A stretch of 64,000 bases of DNA. It comes from Sinorhizobium chiapasense (GTDB lineage Bacteria > Pseudomonadota > Alphaproteobacteria > Rhizobiales > Rhizobiaceae). Below the pieces are notes generated by a model. The model was not told the DNA's origin, did no database searches, and was given only the letters and a program-made list of their open reading frames with translations. Of the stretch, positions 47,658 to 57,284 are shown piece by piece (position 1 is the first letter of the stretch; every line of letters begins with the position of its first letter). The translations under genes were made by a program, and so were the position numbers. Location: positions 682,001-746,000 of the forward strand of contig NZ_CP133148.1 of the NCBI RefSeq assembly GCF_036488675.1. The letters run 5' to 3'.

Positions 47658-48473
47658 ATGTCCGCTTCCGAAAAGAGCCTTTCGAAACGCCTTCTGGGCG
47701 GTGCCGCCGTCGCCGCGCTTGCCGTGATGCTCGCCGCCTGCAGCGAGGAGAAGAAGGAGACGGCTTCGACTGCGCCGACTGAAACCAGCGCGACCGCGGA
47801 GGCGACGACCACTGCGTCCACGCCGGCAGCACCTGCCGCCACCAGCGAGGCAAAGCCTGCGGCAACCGAAGTTGCCCAGGCATCCCCATCCGCTGCCGCC
47901 AAGGTTGAGTTGCCGCAGCCGGAAGGCACTGTCGACGTGAAGAAGCTGCTTGAACCGGGCGCGCTGCCGGAAATGGCGCTGGGCGAAGCCAATGCGCCGG
48001 TGACGATCGTCGAATACATGTCGATGACCTGCCCGCACTGCGCGAACTTCCACAACAAGACCTTCGATGCCATCAAGGCGAAATATGTCGACAGCGGCAA
48101 GGTGCGGTTCATCATCCGCGAGTTCCCGTTCGATCCGCGTGCGGCAGCGGCCTTCATGCTGGCGCGCTGCGCGCCGGAAGGGCAGTACTTCCCGATGATC
48201 TCGATGCTGTTCAAGCAGCAGGAGCAGTGGGCCGCAGCGCAGAACGGCCGCGATGCGCTCCTGCAGATGTCGAAACTCGCCGGTTTTACACAGGAGAGCT
48301 TCGAGGCCTGCTTGACGAACCAAAAACTTCTGGATGATGTGAATGCAGTGATGCAGAGGGGCGCCAAGGATTTCGGCGTCAAGTCGACGCCGACCTTCTT
48401 CGTCAATGGTGAGCACTATTCGGGGGACATGTCGGTTGACGTTATGTCGGCCCTCATCGACAGCAAGCTCTGA
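47658..48473 (+). CDS. DsbA-like thiol-disulfide oxidoreductase lipoprotein
   Basis: This 271-residue protein has a lipobox LAAC near residue 27, a long Ala/Thr/Pro-rich linker to about residue 95, and a DsbA/thioredoxin_4 domain. The active site is CPHC at 125-128 in EYMSMTCPHCANFH, and the cis-proline is in VKSTPTFFVNGEHY. It should oxidise or isomerise disulfides in the cell envelope, anchored by lipid. A strong terminator follows. Confidence 0.92.
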   Translation: MSASEKSLSKRLLGGAAVAALAVMLAACSEEKKETASTAPTETSATAEATTTASTPAAPAATSEAKPAATEVAQASPSAAAKVELPQPEGTVDVKKLLEPGALPEMALGEANAPVTIVEYMSMTCPHCANFHNKTFDAIKAKYVDSGKVRFIIREFPFDPRAAAAFMLARCAPEGQYFPMISMLFKQQEQWAAAQNGRDALLQMSKLAGFTQESFEACLTNQKLLDDVNAVMQRGAKDFGVKSTPTFFVNGEHYSGDMSVDVMSALIDSKL

Positions 48474-48493
48474 TCCTTCGCTTTTCCTGAAAA

Positions 48494-48526
48494 CGGGCGA
48501 CGGCAGCAGCCGTGCGCCCGTTTTTT
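48494..48526 (+). terminator. Rho-independent terminator after the DsbA-like gene
   Basis: CGGGCG pairs with CGCCCG and CGGC with GCCG, followed by six Ts. It separates the thioredoxin-like gene from smc, which must therefore have its own promoter within about 60 bases. Confidence 0.9.
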
Positions 48527-48587
48527 CTTTCTGTGCTCCCTGTCTTCTTGGTGAACGGCTCAATGGTCGCCAGCGGAGGCGCGGCCC

Positions 48588-51500
48588 ATGAAGTTCAACA
48601 AGCTCCGCCTGCTCGGCTTCAAATCCTTCGTCGAACCGAGCGAATTCGTCATCGAGCGGGGCCTGACCGGTGTCGTCGGCCCGAACGGCTGCGGCAAGTC
48701 GAACCTTGTCGAGGCGCTCCGCTGGGTGATGGGCGAAAACTCCTACAAGAACATGCGCGCCTCCGGCATGGACGACGTGATCTTTTCCGGCTCAGGCAAC
48801 CGGCCGGCGCGCAACACGGCTGAAGTCGGCCTCTATCTCGACAACGCCGATCGCACGGCGCCTGCAGCCTTCAACGACAGCGATGAGATCCAGGTGACCC
48901 GCCGCATCGAGCGCGAGCAGGGCTCGGTTTATCGCATCAACGGCAAGGAGGCGCGTGCCAAGGACGTGCAGCTGCTATTTGCCGACGCGTCGACCGGGGC
49001 GCGCTCGCCATCGATGGTCGGCCAGGGCCGGATCGGTGAGCTGATCGCCGCCAAGCCCCAGGCCCGTCGCCAATTGCTCGAAGAGGCGGCCGGCATTTCC
49101 GGCCTGCATTCGCGCCGCCATGAGGCGGAATTGCGCTTGCGGGCGGCCGAGACCAATCTCGAGCGGCTCGACGATGTGACGTCCCAGCTCGAAAGCCAGA
49201 TCGAGAGCCTGAAGCGCCAGTCCCGCCAGGCGAACCGCTTCAAGATGCTGTCTGCGGATATTCGCCGGCACGAGGCGATCCTCTTCCATATTCGCTGGGT
49301 GCAGGCCAAGGAGGCGGAAGCCGAGGCGACAAGCCAGCTGAACCAGATCACTGCACTGGTCGCCGAGAAGGCGCAAATACAGATGGAGGCAGCGAAAGCC
49401 CAGGCGATCGCCAGTCTCAAACTGCCGGAACTGCGCGAAAACGAGGCGAAGCTGGCGGCGGCGCTGCAGCGCCTGCAGATCGCCCGTTCGCAGCTGGAAG
49501 AGGATGCCGGCCGGATCCTCAGGCGCCGCGACGAATTGCAGCGTCGGCTGGCGCAACTCGCCGAGGATATCGCCCGCGAGGAGCGGCTGGTTGCAGACAA
49601 TGCCGGTATTCTCGCCCGCCTCGATGAGGAAGAAGCGGAGCTCCGGGAAGTGCTGGCGGAGGCTGATGACCGCGCCGGCGAGGCGCGCGAACGGCTGGAT
49701 GCAGCCAATGAAGCACTGTCGATCAGCGAAGCCGAACTTGCACGGCTGACGGCCGAGCGTGCCGAAGCCCAAGCGGGTCGCAATCAGATCGAAAGGACGC
49801 TTCGCGACCTCTCCGAACGGCAGGCGCGCCTTGTCCGTCAGCTTTCCGACCAGGCGCGCGATCTCGATGATATCGACCGGCAGATGGCGGCACTTCCCGA
49901 TCCGCATGAGAAGCAGGGACAGGTGGAGGTCGCGCAAGCCGCGCTCGAGGAAGCCGAAGCGGTTGTCGTCGCCATTGAAGAGGCGCTCGCCGACGCCCGT
50001 GCAGATGAAGCTGCTGCCCGCCCGCCGGTCGATCAGGCGCGTGCAATGTTGAATGGCATCGAAGCCGAGGCACGCACGATCCGCAGGATGCTGGAGGCGG
50101 TCGGTGGTGGCGCCTATCCGGCGATCGTAGAGGAGATGAAGGTCGAGCGAGGGTTCGAGACGGCGCTTGGTGCGGCACTTGGCGACGACCTCGATTCGCC
50201 TTTGGATCAGGCTGCACCCGCGCATTGGCGAATGCCCGGCGACCATTCTGCCGATCCATCTCTGCCTGCGGGTGCTGTGCCGCTGGCCGGCTATGTGCGC
50301 GGGCCGGATGCGCTCAAGCGGGCGCTTGGCCAGATCGGAATCGTCGAAAGCGAAGCGGAGGCAGAGCGCCTGCTGCCGCTCTTGAAGACCGGTCAGCGCC
50401 TGGTGACGAAGGAAGGCGCGGTCTGGCGCTGGGATGGTCACGTGACGGGGTCGGAGGCGCCGAGTGCCGCGGCCCTGCGGCTCGCGCAGAAGAACCGGCT
50501 TCTTGAGCTTGAGAGCGAGACGGAGAATGCGACGGAAGCGTTGCGGCGAGCGGAGGCGGATCTTACCGCGGCCGGTGCGCGCATCCGTGCTGAGGATGAA
50601 CGGCTGCGGCTTGCGCGCGATGCCCAGCGCATGATCGCCCGTCAACTCGGCGAGGCGCGCGAAGCGCTAGCTGCAGCCGAGCGCGCCTCGGGCGATCTCG
50701 CCCGCCGCCGCGCCGTCCTTGCCGAAACGAAGCTTCAACTGGAGGGGCAGCTCGAAGAGGCGGCAGAACGGATCGAGGCGGCCAACGACGCGCTTGCCGC
50801 AGCACCCGACCTCTCCGAACTCGAGTTCAGGCTGCGCAACCAGACGGCGGCGGTCGCCGCCGATCGCGCCGCGGTCGCAGAGGCGCGTGCTGCCCATGAT
50901 GGCCTTGCCCGTGAAAACGAGGTGCGCCTACGCCGGCTTTCAGCAATCGCGGCCGAGCGCGAGACGTGGCGGGCGAGGGCAGCGAGCGCCGAGGAACATA
51001 TCGGCACGCTGCGCGACCGCGAGGCGGAAGCGCGGGACGAAGTCGAGGAACTGATCGATGCGCCCGACGAGTTCGAGGACAAGCGCCGCGCGCTGATGAA
51101 CGAACTGCAGAAGGCGGAGGCTTCGCGCCGCGAAGCGGCCGACGTCCTCGCCGAAGCGGAAGGCCGCCAGCGCGAGGCCGATCGGGTGGCCGCCGCTGCA
51201 CTGTCGGACCTTGCCGAGGTCCGTGAAAAGCGCGGTCGCGCGGAGGAGCGCTTGGTTTCGGCCCGCGAGCGTCGTGTCGAGATCGAGGCGCGCATCCACG
51301 AGGGCCTTGCCTGCGCGCCGCACGAGGTGATGCGCTTGACGGGGCTTGCGGCCGATGAGGCGCTGCCCGGTATGCACGGCGTTGAGCGCGAGCTTGAACG
51401 GCTGAAGATCGAGCGGGAACGGCTCGGCGCCGTCAACCTTCGCGCCGAGGAAGAGCAGAAGGAACTCTCCGAACGCCTGGCGGCGATCCTCAAGGAGCGC

Positions 51501-52049
51501 GACGACGTCATCGAGGCAATCCGCAAGCTCCGCAGCGCCATCCAGAACCTCAACCGCGAGGGGCGCGAGCGGTTGATCGCCGCGTTCGACGTGGTCAATG
51601 TGCAGTTCCAGCGGTTGTTCACCCACCTCTTCGGCGGCGGAACGGCCGAGTTGCAGCTGATCGAGAGCGACGATCCGCTTGAGGCCGGCCTCGAGATTCT
51701 CGCCCGTCCGCCCGGCAAGAAGCCCCAGACGATGACGCTGCTCTCGGGCGGCGAGCAGGCGCTGACGGCGATGGCGCTGATCTTCGCTGTCTTCCTCACC
51801 AATCCGGCACCGATCTGCGTGCTCGACGAAGTCGACGCCCCACTCGACGATCACAATGTCGAGCGCTATTGCAACCTGATGGACGAAATGGCGGCCTCGA
51901 CCGAGACCCGCTTCATCATCATCACCCATAACCCGATCACCATGGCCCGCATGAATCGTCTCTTCGGCGTTACCATGGCCGAACAGGGCGTCTCGCAGCT
52001 CGTTTCCGTCGACCTGCAGACGGCCGAACGCATGCGGGAAGTGGTCTGA
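48588..52049 (+). CDS. smc: Chromosome segregation ATPase SMC
   Basis: SMC forms the condensin ring that folds and separates chromosomes. The 1153-residue protein has the Walker A GPNGCGKSN at residues 31-39, long Ala/Glu/Arg-rich coiled coils, a central hinge (about 505-660, with GGGAYPAIVEEMKVERGFETALGAALG-type sequence), and the C-terminal ABC signature LLSGGEQALTAMAL with Walker B PICVLDEVDAPLDDHNV. The opening MKFNKLRLLGFKSFVEP is typical. The partner genes scpA and scpB are not in the window. Confidence 0.97.
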   Translation: MKFNKLRLLGFKSFVEPSEFVIERGLTGVVGPNGCGKSNLVEALRWVMGENSYKNMRASGMDDVIFSGSGNRPARNTAEVGLYLDNADRTAPAAFNDSDEIQVTRRIEREQGSVYRINGKEARAKDVQLLFADASTGARSPSMVGQGRIGELIAAKPQARRQLLEEAAGISGLHSRRHEAELRLRAAETNLERLDDVTSQLESQIESLKRQSRQANRFKMLSADIRRHEAILFHIRWVQAKEAEAEATSQLNQITALVAEKAQIQMEAAKAQAIASLKLPELRENEAKLAAALQRLQIARSQLEEDAGRILRRRDELQRRLAQLAEDIAREERLVADNAGILARLDEEEAELREVLAEADDRAGEARERLDAANEALSISEAELARLTAERAEAQAGRNQIERTLRDLSERQARLVRQLSDQARDLDDIDRQMAALPDPHEKQGQVEVAQAALEEAEAVVVAIEEALADARADEAAARPPVDQARAMLNGIEAEARTIRRMLEAVGGGAYPAIVEEMKVERGFETALGAALGDDLDSPLDQAAPAHWRMPGDHSADPSLPAGAVPLAGYVRGPDALKRALGQIGIVESEAEAERLLPLLKTGQRLVTKEGAVWRWDGHVTGSEAPSAAALRLAQKNRLLELESETENATEALRRAEADLTAAGARIRAEDERLRLARDAQRMIARQLGEAREALAAAERASGDLARRRAVLAETKLQLEGQLEEAAERIEAANDALAAAPDLSELEFRLRNQTAAVAADRAAVAEARAAHDGLARENEVRLRRLSAIAAERETWRARAASAEEHIGTLRDREAEARDEVEELIDAPDEFEDKRRALMNELQKAEASRREAADVLAEAEGRQREADRVAAAALSDLAEVREKRGRAEERLVSARERRVEIEARIHEGLACAPHEVMRLTGLAADEALPGMHGVERELERLKIERERLGAVNLRAEEEQKELSERLAAILKERDDVIEAIRKLRSAIQNLNREGRERLIAAFDVVNVQFQRLFTHLFGGGTAELQLIESDDPLEAGLEILARPPGKKPQTMTLLSGGEQALTAMALIFAVFLTNPAPICVLDEVDAPLDDHNVERYCNLMDEMAASTETRFIIITHNPITMARMNRLFGVTMAEQGVSQLVSVDLQTAERMREVV

Positions 52050-52232
52050 GCTGCTCGCCCTGATCCCGTTAGGCGACTTCGAATAGACCGAATTGACGCC
52101 GCCTTGTTGGCTGTCGCCAGCTTGCGTTTCAATTTTGGTGCACCGCAACAAAAATCTTCGTCGGGTGCATTTTCACTCCGAAGCATATACTGTAGATCGT
52201 CATCAAAGGCTGTTTCTGGGTGGAGAGCAGGC

Positions 52233-54923
52233 ATGACGAAATGGGTATATACCTTCGGCGGAGGCAAGGCCGAGGGGCGTGCGGGGGATCGCGACAGGCT
52301 TGGCGGCAAGGGAGCAAACCTCGCGGAGATGTGCAATCTCGGCCTGCCGGTGCCGCCGGGACTGACGATCGTCACGGATGCCTGCAACAGCTATTTCGAG
52401 AACGATAGAACCATGCCCGACGGTCTGCGCGAGCAGGTGCGGGAAGGTATTACCCGGATGGAGGAGACGACCGGCCGCATCTTCGGAGACACGACCCATC
52501 CGCTTCTGTTGTCCGTCCGCTCCGGCGCACGCGCGTCGATGCCCGGCATGATGGATACGGTTCTCAACCTTGGCCTCAACGACCAGTCCGTGCATGCGCT
52601 GGGGCACGACGCCGGCGATGCGCGCTTCGCCTGGGATAGTTACCGGCGCTTCATTCAGATGTATGGCGACGTCGTCATGGGGGTCGATCACGAGGTCTTC
52701 GAGGAAATCCTGGAGGACGAGAAGGGGCGGCTCGGACACGAGCAGGATACGGAGCTTTCGGCCGTCGAGTGGCAGCACGTGATATCGCGCTACAAGGAGG
52801 CGATCGAAGAGGTGCTTGGCGAGCCCTTTCCGCAGGATCCCGAGATTCAGCTCTGGGGGGCGATCGGTGCCGTCTTTTCGAGCTGGATGAACCCGCGCGC
52901 GATAACCTACCGCCATCTTCACGGAATTCCGGCCGGCTGGGGTACTGCGGTCAATGTTCAGGCCATGGTTTTCGGCAACCTCGGAAATTCGTCGGCTACC
53001 GGCGTCGCCTTCACCCGCAATCCATCGACGGGCGAAAAAGAGCTCTATGGCGAGTTTCTGGTGAACGCCCAGGGCGAAGACGTCGTCGCCGGCATTCGCA
53101 CGCCGCAGAACATCACCGAGGCCGCGCGCATCGCGTCGGGTTCCGACAAACCCTCTCTTGAAAAGCTGATGCCCGAAGCATTCGCCGAATTCGAGGCGAT
53201 CTGCAGCAAGCTGGAGCGGCACTACCGCGAGATGCAGGATCTGGAGTTCACGATCGAGCGCGGCACGCTGTGGATGCTGCAGACCCGGTCCGGCAAGCGC
53301 ACCGCCAAGGCGGCGCTGAAGATAGCTGTCGACATGGCCGAGCAGGGGCTCATTTCAAAGAAAGAGGCGGTGGCGCGCATCGATCCGGCTTCCCTCGACC
53401 AGCTTCTGCATCCGACGATCGACCCCCATGCACGGCGAGACATTATCGGTTCCGGCCTGCCGGCCTCGCCCGGGGCGGCGACCGGCGAGATCGTCTTCAC
53501 CTCCGAGGAAGCGGTGCAGGCCGTCAAGGAAGGTCGCAAGGTCATTCTCGTCCGCGTCGAGACGAGCCCCGAGGATATCCACGGCATGCATGCGGCGCAG
53601 GGCATCCTGACGACCCGCGGAGGCATGACCAGCCATGCGGCCGTCGTTGCCCGCGGCATGGGGACGCCCTGCGTTTCCGGGGCGGGCAATATCCGCGTCG
53701 ATCCGCGCAACGAGCTGCTGATTGCCGCGAGCGTGACCCTGAAGAAGGGCGACGTCATCACCATCGACGGGTCTTCCGGTCAGGTGCTGAAGGGCGAAAT
53801 CCCGATGCTTCAGCCCGAGCTTTCGGGCGATTTCGGCCTGATTATGGAATGGGCCGATGCGAGCCGCCGAATGACGGTGCGCACCAACGCAGAGACGCCT
53901 GCGGATGCGCGTGCCGCCCGTTCCTTCGGCGCCGAAGGTATCGGCCTCTGCCGTACCGAGCACATGTTCTTCGAGGACGACCGTATCAATGTGATGCGCG
54001 AAATGATACTCGCTGAAGACGAGGCGGGCCGGCGCACGGCACTCGCCAAACTTCTGCCGATGCAGCGCTCGGATTTCATCGAGCTGTTCTCGATCATGCA
54101 CGGCCTGCCGGTCACGATCCGGCTTCTCGACCCGCCGCTCCACGAGTTCCTGCCGAAGACGGACGAGGAGATCGCCGACGTCGCCGGAGTCCTGTCGATC
54201 GATCCTTCCGAACTGCGCCAACGGGTCGATGCTCTGCACGAGTTCAACCCGATGCTTGGGCATCGCGGATGCCGTTTGGCGATCTCCTACCCGGAAATTG
54301 CCGAAATGCAGGCTCGCGCCATCTTCGAGGCCGCGGTCGAGGCCGCGCGCAAGACCGGCGCTGCCGTGGTTCCGGAGATCATGGTGCCGCTTGTCGGGCT
54401 TCGCTCCGAGCTTGATTATGTCAAGGAACGGATTGAGGCGGTCGCGAAGGACGTCATCGGCGAGGCCGGCGTGAACATCGACTACCTGATCGGCACGATG
54501 ATCGAGCTGCCGCGCGCGGCGCTCCGGGCGGACACGATCGCCGAATCGGCTGACTTCTTCTCCTTCGGCACCAACGACTTGACGCAGACCACCTTCGGCA
54601 TCTCGCGCGATGACGCCGCCCTGTTTCTCGCCACCTACCAGCAGAAGGGCATCATCGAGCAGGATCCGTTCGTCTCCCTCGATTTCGACGGTGTCGGCGA
54701 GCTGATCCAGATTGCGGCCGAGCGCGGACGGCGAACCAAGAACGGCTTGAAGCTCGGGATATGCGGCGAACATGGCGGCGATCCCGCGTCCATCCGCTTC
54801 TGTGAGGAGGCGGGTCTCGACTATGTCTCCTGCTCGCCCTTCCGTGTGCCGATCGCTCGGCTGGCGGCGGCACAAGCGGCGATCAACGGCAGCGGCAAGA
54901 CGGAGGCGCTGGCGGCGAGTTGA
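52233..54923 (+). CDS. ppdK: Pyruvate, phosphate dikinase
   Basis: PPDK interconverts pyruvate, ATP and phosphate with PEP, AMP and pyrophosphate; in rhizobia it is known as PodK and supports gluconeogenesis. The 896-residue protein has the N-terminal ATP-grasp domain (WVYTFGGGKAEG, GGKGANLAEM), the phosphohistidine loop GGMTSHAAVVARGMG with His468, and the C-terminal PEP/pyruvate barrel with Cys844 in GICGEHGGDP. AGAGCAGGC precedes the ATG at 52233. It follows smc by 183 bases. Confidence 0.96.
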   Translation: MTKWVYTFGGGKAEGRAGDRDRLGGKGANLAEMCNLGLPVPPGLTIVTDACNSYFENDRTMPDGLREQVREGITRMEETTGRIFGDTTHPLLLSVRSGARASMPGMMDTVLNLGLNDQSVHALGHDAGDARFAWDSYRRFIQMYGDVVMGVDHEVFEEILEDEKGRLGHEQDTELSAVEWQHVISRYKEAIEEVLGEPFPQDPEIQLWGAIGAVFSSWMNPRAITYRHLHGIPAGWGTAVNVQAMVFGNLGNSSATGVAFTRNPSTGEKELYGEFLVNAQGEDVVAGIRTPQNITEAARIASGSDKPSLEKLMPEAFAEFEAICSKLERHYREMQDLEFTIERGTLWMLQTRSGKRTAKAALKIAVDMAEQGLISKKEAVARIDPASLDQLLHPTIDPHARRDIIGSGLPASPGAATGEIVFTSEEAVQAVKEGRKVILVRVETSPEDIHGMHAAQGILTTRGGMTSHAAVVARGMGTPCVSGAGNIRVDPRNELLIAASVTLKKGDVITIDGSSGQVLKGEIPMLQPELSGDFGLIMEWADASRRMTVRTNAETPADARAARSFGAEGIGLCRTEHMFFEDDRINVMREMILAEDEAGRRTALAKLLPMQRSDFIELFSIMHGLPVTIRLLDPPLHEFLPKTDEEIADVAGVLSIDPSELRQRVDALHEFNPMLGHRGCRLAISYPEIAEMQARAIFEAAVEAARKTGAAVVPEIMVPLVGLRSELDYVKERIEAVAKDVIGEAGVNIDYLIGTMIELPRAALRADTIAESADFFSFGTNDLTQTTFGISRDDAALFLATYQQKGIIEQDPFVSLDFDGVGELIQIAAERGRRTKNGLKLGICGEHGGDPASIRFCEEAGLDYVSCSPFRVPIARLAAAQAAINGSGKTEALAAS

Positions 54924-54971
54924 CTGCTATCCACGCCGCCCGCCTCTGCCCGCGACGGCGCCCGGTTCGCG

Positions 54972-55214
54972 TCAATACCAATAATACGGCCTGCGTATCA
55001 GGAAGTCGTTGTCGTAGCGGAAGGCGCGTGCCTCGGCGCGACGGTCGAGTTCTATGCGCTGCAGGCACGTGGCAAACGCATCCGTGCCACGGCGAAAGCC
55101 ATAGGAGGCGCAGGTCGTTTCGTCCCTTGCGCGCCGCTCCTGCGGCGTCATCGTTTGGCACGCGGCCAGCAACAGCCCGGCCGCGGCGAGGATCAGCAGT
55201 CTCGAAGATTTCAT
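54972..55214 (-). CDS. Small hypothetical lipoprotein
   Basis: This 80-residue protein has a signal with lipobox LLAAC near residue 19, then a short domain with two cysteines (TTCASYGFRRGTDAFATCLQRIELDR) and an aromatic end (RRPYYWY). The pattern CxxYGFxxGTxxFAxC is repeated in many small rhizobial lipoproteins of unknown role. AGGAGG lies 5 bases before the ATG at 55214, so I prefer this over the ATG at 55217. Confidence 0.8.
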   Translation of the reverse strand: MKSSRLLILAAAGLLLAACQTMTPQERRARDETTCASYGFRRGTDAFATCLQRIELDRRAEARAFRYDNDFLIRRPYYWY

Positions 55215-55525
55215 CATTGCCTCCTGATCGGCACCGGTGGCACGCGACGGTTGCGCAGAAGATCAAACGAGCACAACGGATGTTGCTTAGCGCCGATCTC
55301 GGTGAGGGCCGCCGGTGCCGGCGTGTTGGGAACAGAGGTCGGCCGAAAGGCGGGGCGCCATGTTCACGGCGAAGCGAGGCAAAAGGTTCAACGCGCTTCG
55401 TTTTTTGGATGAAGAGGCTGCAAGCATGCACGGGTGACGCATAACGCAAGGTCCGCAGGCGCGATTCAATTAAACCGCGATATCATGCGCCTGCCGCAGG
55501 CGACCGGTCAACCGCCGGCCGCTGT
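55215..55525. other. Intergenic gap with no supported gene
   Basis: The 311 bases between two minus-strand genes show no convincing reading frame, repeat or strong terminator. They probably contain the promoter of the small lipoprotein gene. Confidence 0.6.
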
Positions 55526-55912
55526 TCAGATCCGCTCGAGCACGCCGACAAAGGCCTCGGCAAAGTTTTTCAGATCCGCAGTTCGCTCGCCTGGCTGCTC
55601 GACGCGGATCGCGTTCCCGTCTCCGCCAAGGCAGACGAACAGGATCGTTGGCGCCTTTCCGGCATCGCTGTAACGAATGGCGGCGATCGTGAGGCAATCC
55701 TCGACGAGACCGGAGGCCGGCAGGGTGAAAAGCAATTCGCCGCCGATATCCGCAGCGACAGTGCGCACAAAGGCGGCAAATTCATCCTTGCTTCCGGAAA
55801 ATCCATCGAGAGAAAGTTCCAGTTCGAGCAGTGCCATCGGTATGGCAGCGTCGCCGGGTTGAGGCAGGAGGGTGGGAGCAGCCTTCGTCACGGTTGTTTG
55901 CGATGCGACCAT
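55526..55912 (-). CDS. Hypothetical protein
   Basis: This 128-residue acidic protein has no signal peptide or membrane helix. It shows a regular alternation of strands and helices (ALLELELSLDGFSGSKDEFAAFVRTVAADIGG, CLTIAAIRYSDAGKAPTILFVCLGGD). I do not recognise the family. GGAGAGG lies 6 bases before the ATG at 55912, which supports translation. Confidence 0.65.
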   Translation of the reverse strand: MVASQTTVTKAAPTLLPQPGDAAIPMALLELELSLDGFSGSKDEFAAFVRTVAADIGGELLFTLPASGLVEDCLTIAAIRYSDAGKAPTILFVCLGGDGNAIRVEQPGERTADLKNFAEAFVGVLERI

Positions 55913-56163
55913 GTTGTCCTCTCCGTTGATTGCCGCGCGCCCGCTCCATTCACGACGCCGGCTGATGCCTCCAGTTGAACTCGCTCCGCCACGGAACGTT
56001 TGGCGGGAATTTGAAATAGGTGTTTAACGAGAATGGCGAATTTGCGGCACTGCCGCAAGCGCAGTTTCGTCGGGGACATGGACGAGCATTGTCTGTTCCC
56101 ACGCCTGACGCCATGGTCTAAGAAGGCCATGGTCTGTTCCGCTTCGGGGATTGATTCCGTTAG

Positions 56164-57069
56164 ATGATTATCCGCTACGAGCGTCCCTATTCCCACGCCG
56201 CGCACTGGGCGCGCGGCCTCGCCCGCATCGCATTTGCGATCTTCGTGCTGTCGCTGCTGGCGCACCGCTTCGGTCCGTTGACCACGCCGCATTTTCTGGC
56301 GCTTGCCTCACTGTCGGGCATTTTTGCTCTGGCCGGCGTGCTACTCGCCGCGATCGGGCTCACCCGGCTGTGGCAGGTAGCGGCGGTCGGCGGCATCGCG
56401 TCGCTCTCCGCTCTTGCCTATGCCGCTCCTCCGCTCGGCTTCTTCGGCTTCGGCGCCGTGCAATATCTGATGCGGCCGAAGATCTACGACGTCACGACCG
56501 ACACGGTGACGCCGCCGCCGTGGATCAAGGCTCCGGCGGCAGAAAAGAACTGGCTTGCGCGCAACCCGACGGTGACGCCGCAGGACCGGGAGGCACAAAT
56601 CGCCGCTTATCCGGGATTGACGGGCAGGCGCTACGACGGCGCGCTCGACCGCGTGTTCCAGGGCGTGCGTAAGGTCGTCGGGGAAACGCGTATCGCCACC
56701 ACCGCCGAACTCGGCGTAGAGAACGCCCGCGCGGACCTCGGGGATCTGGCGGTTCAGCGCGGCGCCGGGGCGGACACGAACGGCGAGCCGGACGTCATTC
56801 CGGTTCCGGCTGCGCGCCCCTCGCCGGATCTTGACGCGCTTCCGGGACGACGCTCTACCGATGTCGTGCTGCAGGGCGAATGGCGTACCCTGATTGTCGG
56901 CTTCCGCTTCGATGTGCTGATCAGGCTCCGGGAGGAAGCGGAGACGACGTTCGTCGACCTGCGCGTGGCCTCTCGCTACGGTGCCCATGATCTTGGCACA
57001 GGTGCCGCCTTTGCCGAAGAGTTCCTGCGGGCGCTTGACGCCGAACTTCTGGGCATTGCCGGCGATTGA
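56164..57069 (+). CDS. DUF1499 membrane protein
   Basis: This 301-residue protein has three hydrophobic helices in the first 110 residues (IAFAIFVLSLLAH, LALASLSGIFALAGVLLAAIGL, AAVGGIASLSALAYAAPPLG) and a C-terminal DUF1499 domain with YDVTTDTVTPPPWIKAP, a WRTLIVGFRFDVLIRL block and VDLRVASRYGAHDLG. The function is unknown. The ATG at 56164 has no strong ribosome binding site. Confidence 0.82.
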   Translation: MIIRYERPYSHAAHWARGLARIAFAIFVLSLLAHRFGPLTTPHFLALASLSGIFALAGVLLAAIGLTRLWQVAAVGGIASLSALAYAAPPLGFFGFGAVQYLMRPKIYDVTTDTVTPPPWIKAPAAEKNWLARNPTVTPQDREAQIAAYPGLTGRRYDGALDRVFQGVRKVVGETRIATTAELGVENARADLGDLAVQRGAGADTNGEPDVIPVPAARPSPDLDALPGRRSTDVVLQGEWRTLIVGFRFDVLIRLREEAETTFVDLRVASRYGAHDLGTGAAFAEEFLRALDAELLGIAGD

Positions 57070-57081
57070 CCGCGCTGGCGG

Positions 57082-57281
57082 CTACAGCGCCGCGCATCTT
57101 ATCAGACGCGCAAGAACGCATTTTGAATTGCTGCCTGTTTTTATCCTTTAAGTCGGCTGCGATTTAGAGCAATTCCAGGAAAAGTGTGTAACGGTTTTCC
57201 GTCCGGAATTGCGTAATTTCAAATAGTTAGATCATTTCACTGTTTCAAAGAAACAATGAAATGATCTAGGGAAACATGCAG
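57082..57281 (+). repeat. Family B repeat, copy 5, interrupted by a RIME1-like element
   Basis: The flanks CTACAGCGCCGCGC...CGGCTGCGATTT and AGGGAAACATGCAG are the two ends of a family B copy; the second half follows 102 bases later. The linker between the two hairpins is also shortened (GCGCAAGAACGCATTTTG). Confidence 0.85.
57166..57267 (+). repeat. RIME1-like element nested in the family B repeat
   Basis: The insert, about 102 bases, starts AGAGCAATTCC and has two hairpins: GCAATTCC/GGAATTGC with GGAAAA/TTTTCC inside, and GATCATTTCACTGTTTC/GAAACAATGAAATGATC (16 of 17 paired). The size and double-hairpin form fit RIME1 of rhizobia. Confidence 0.8.
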
Positions 57282-57284
57282 CGG

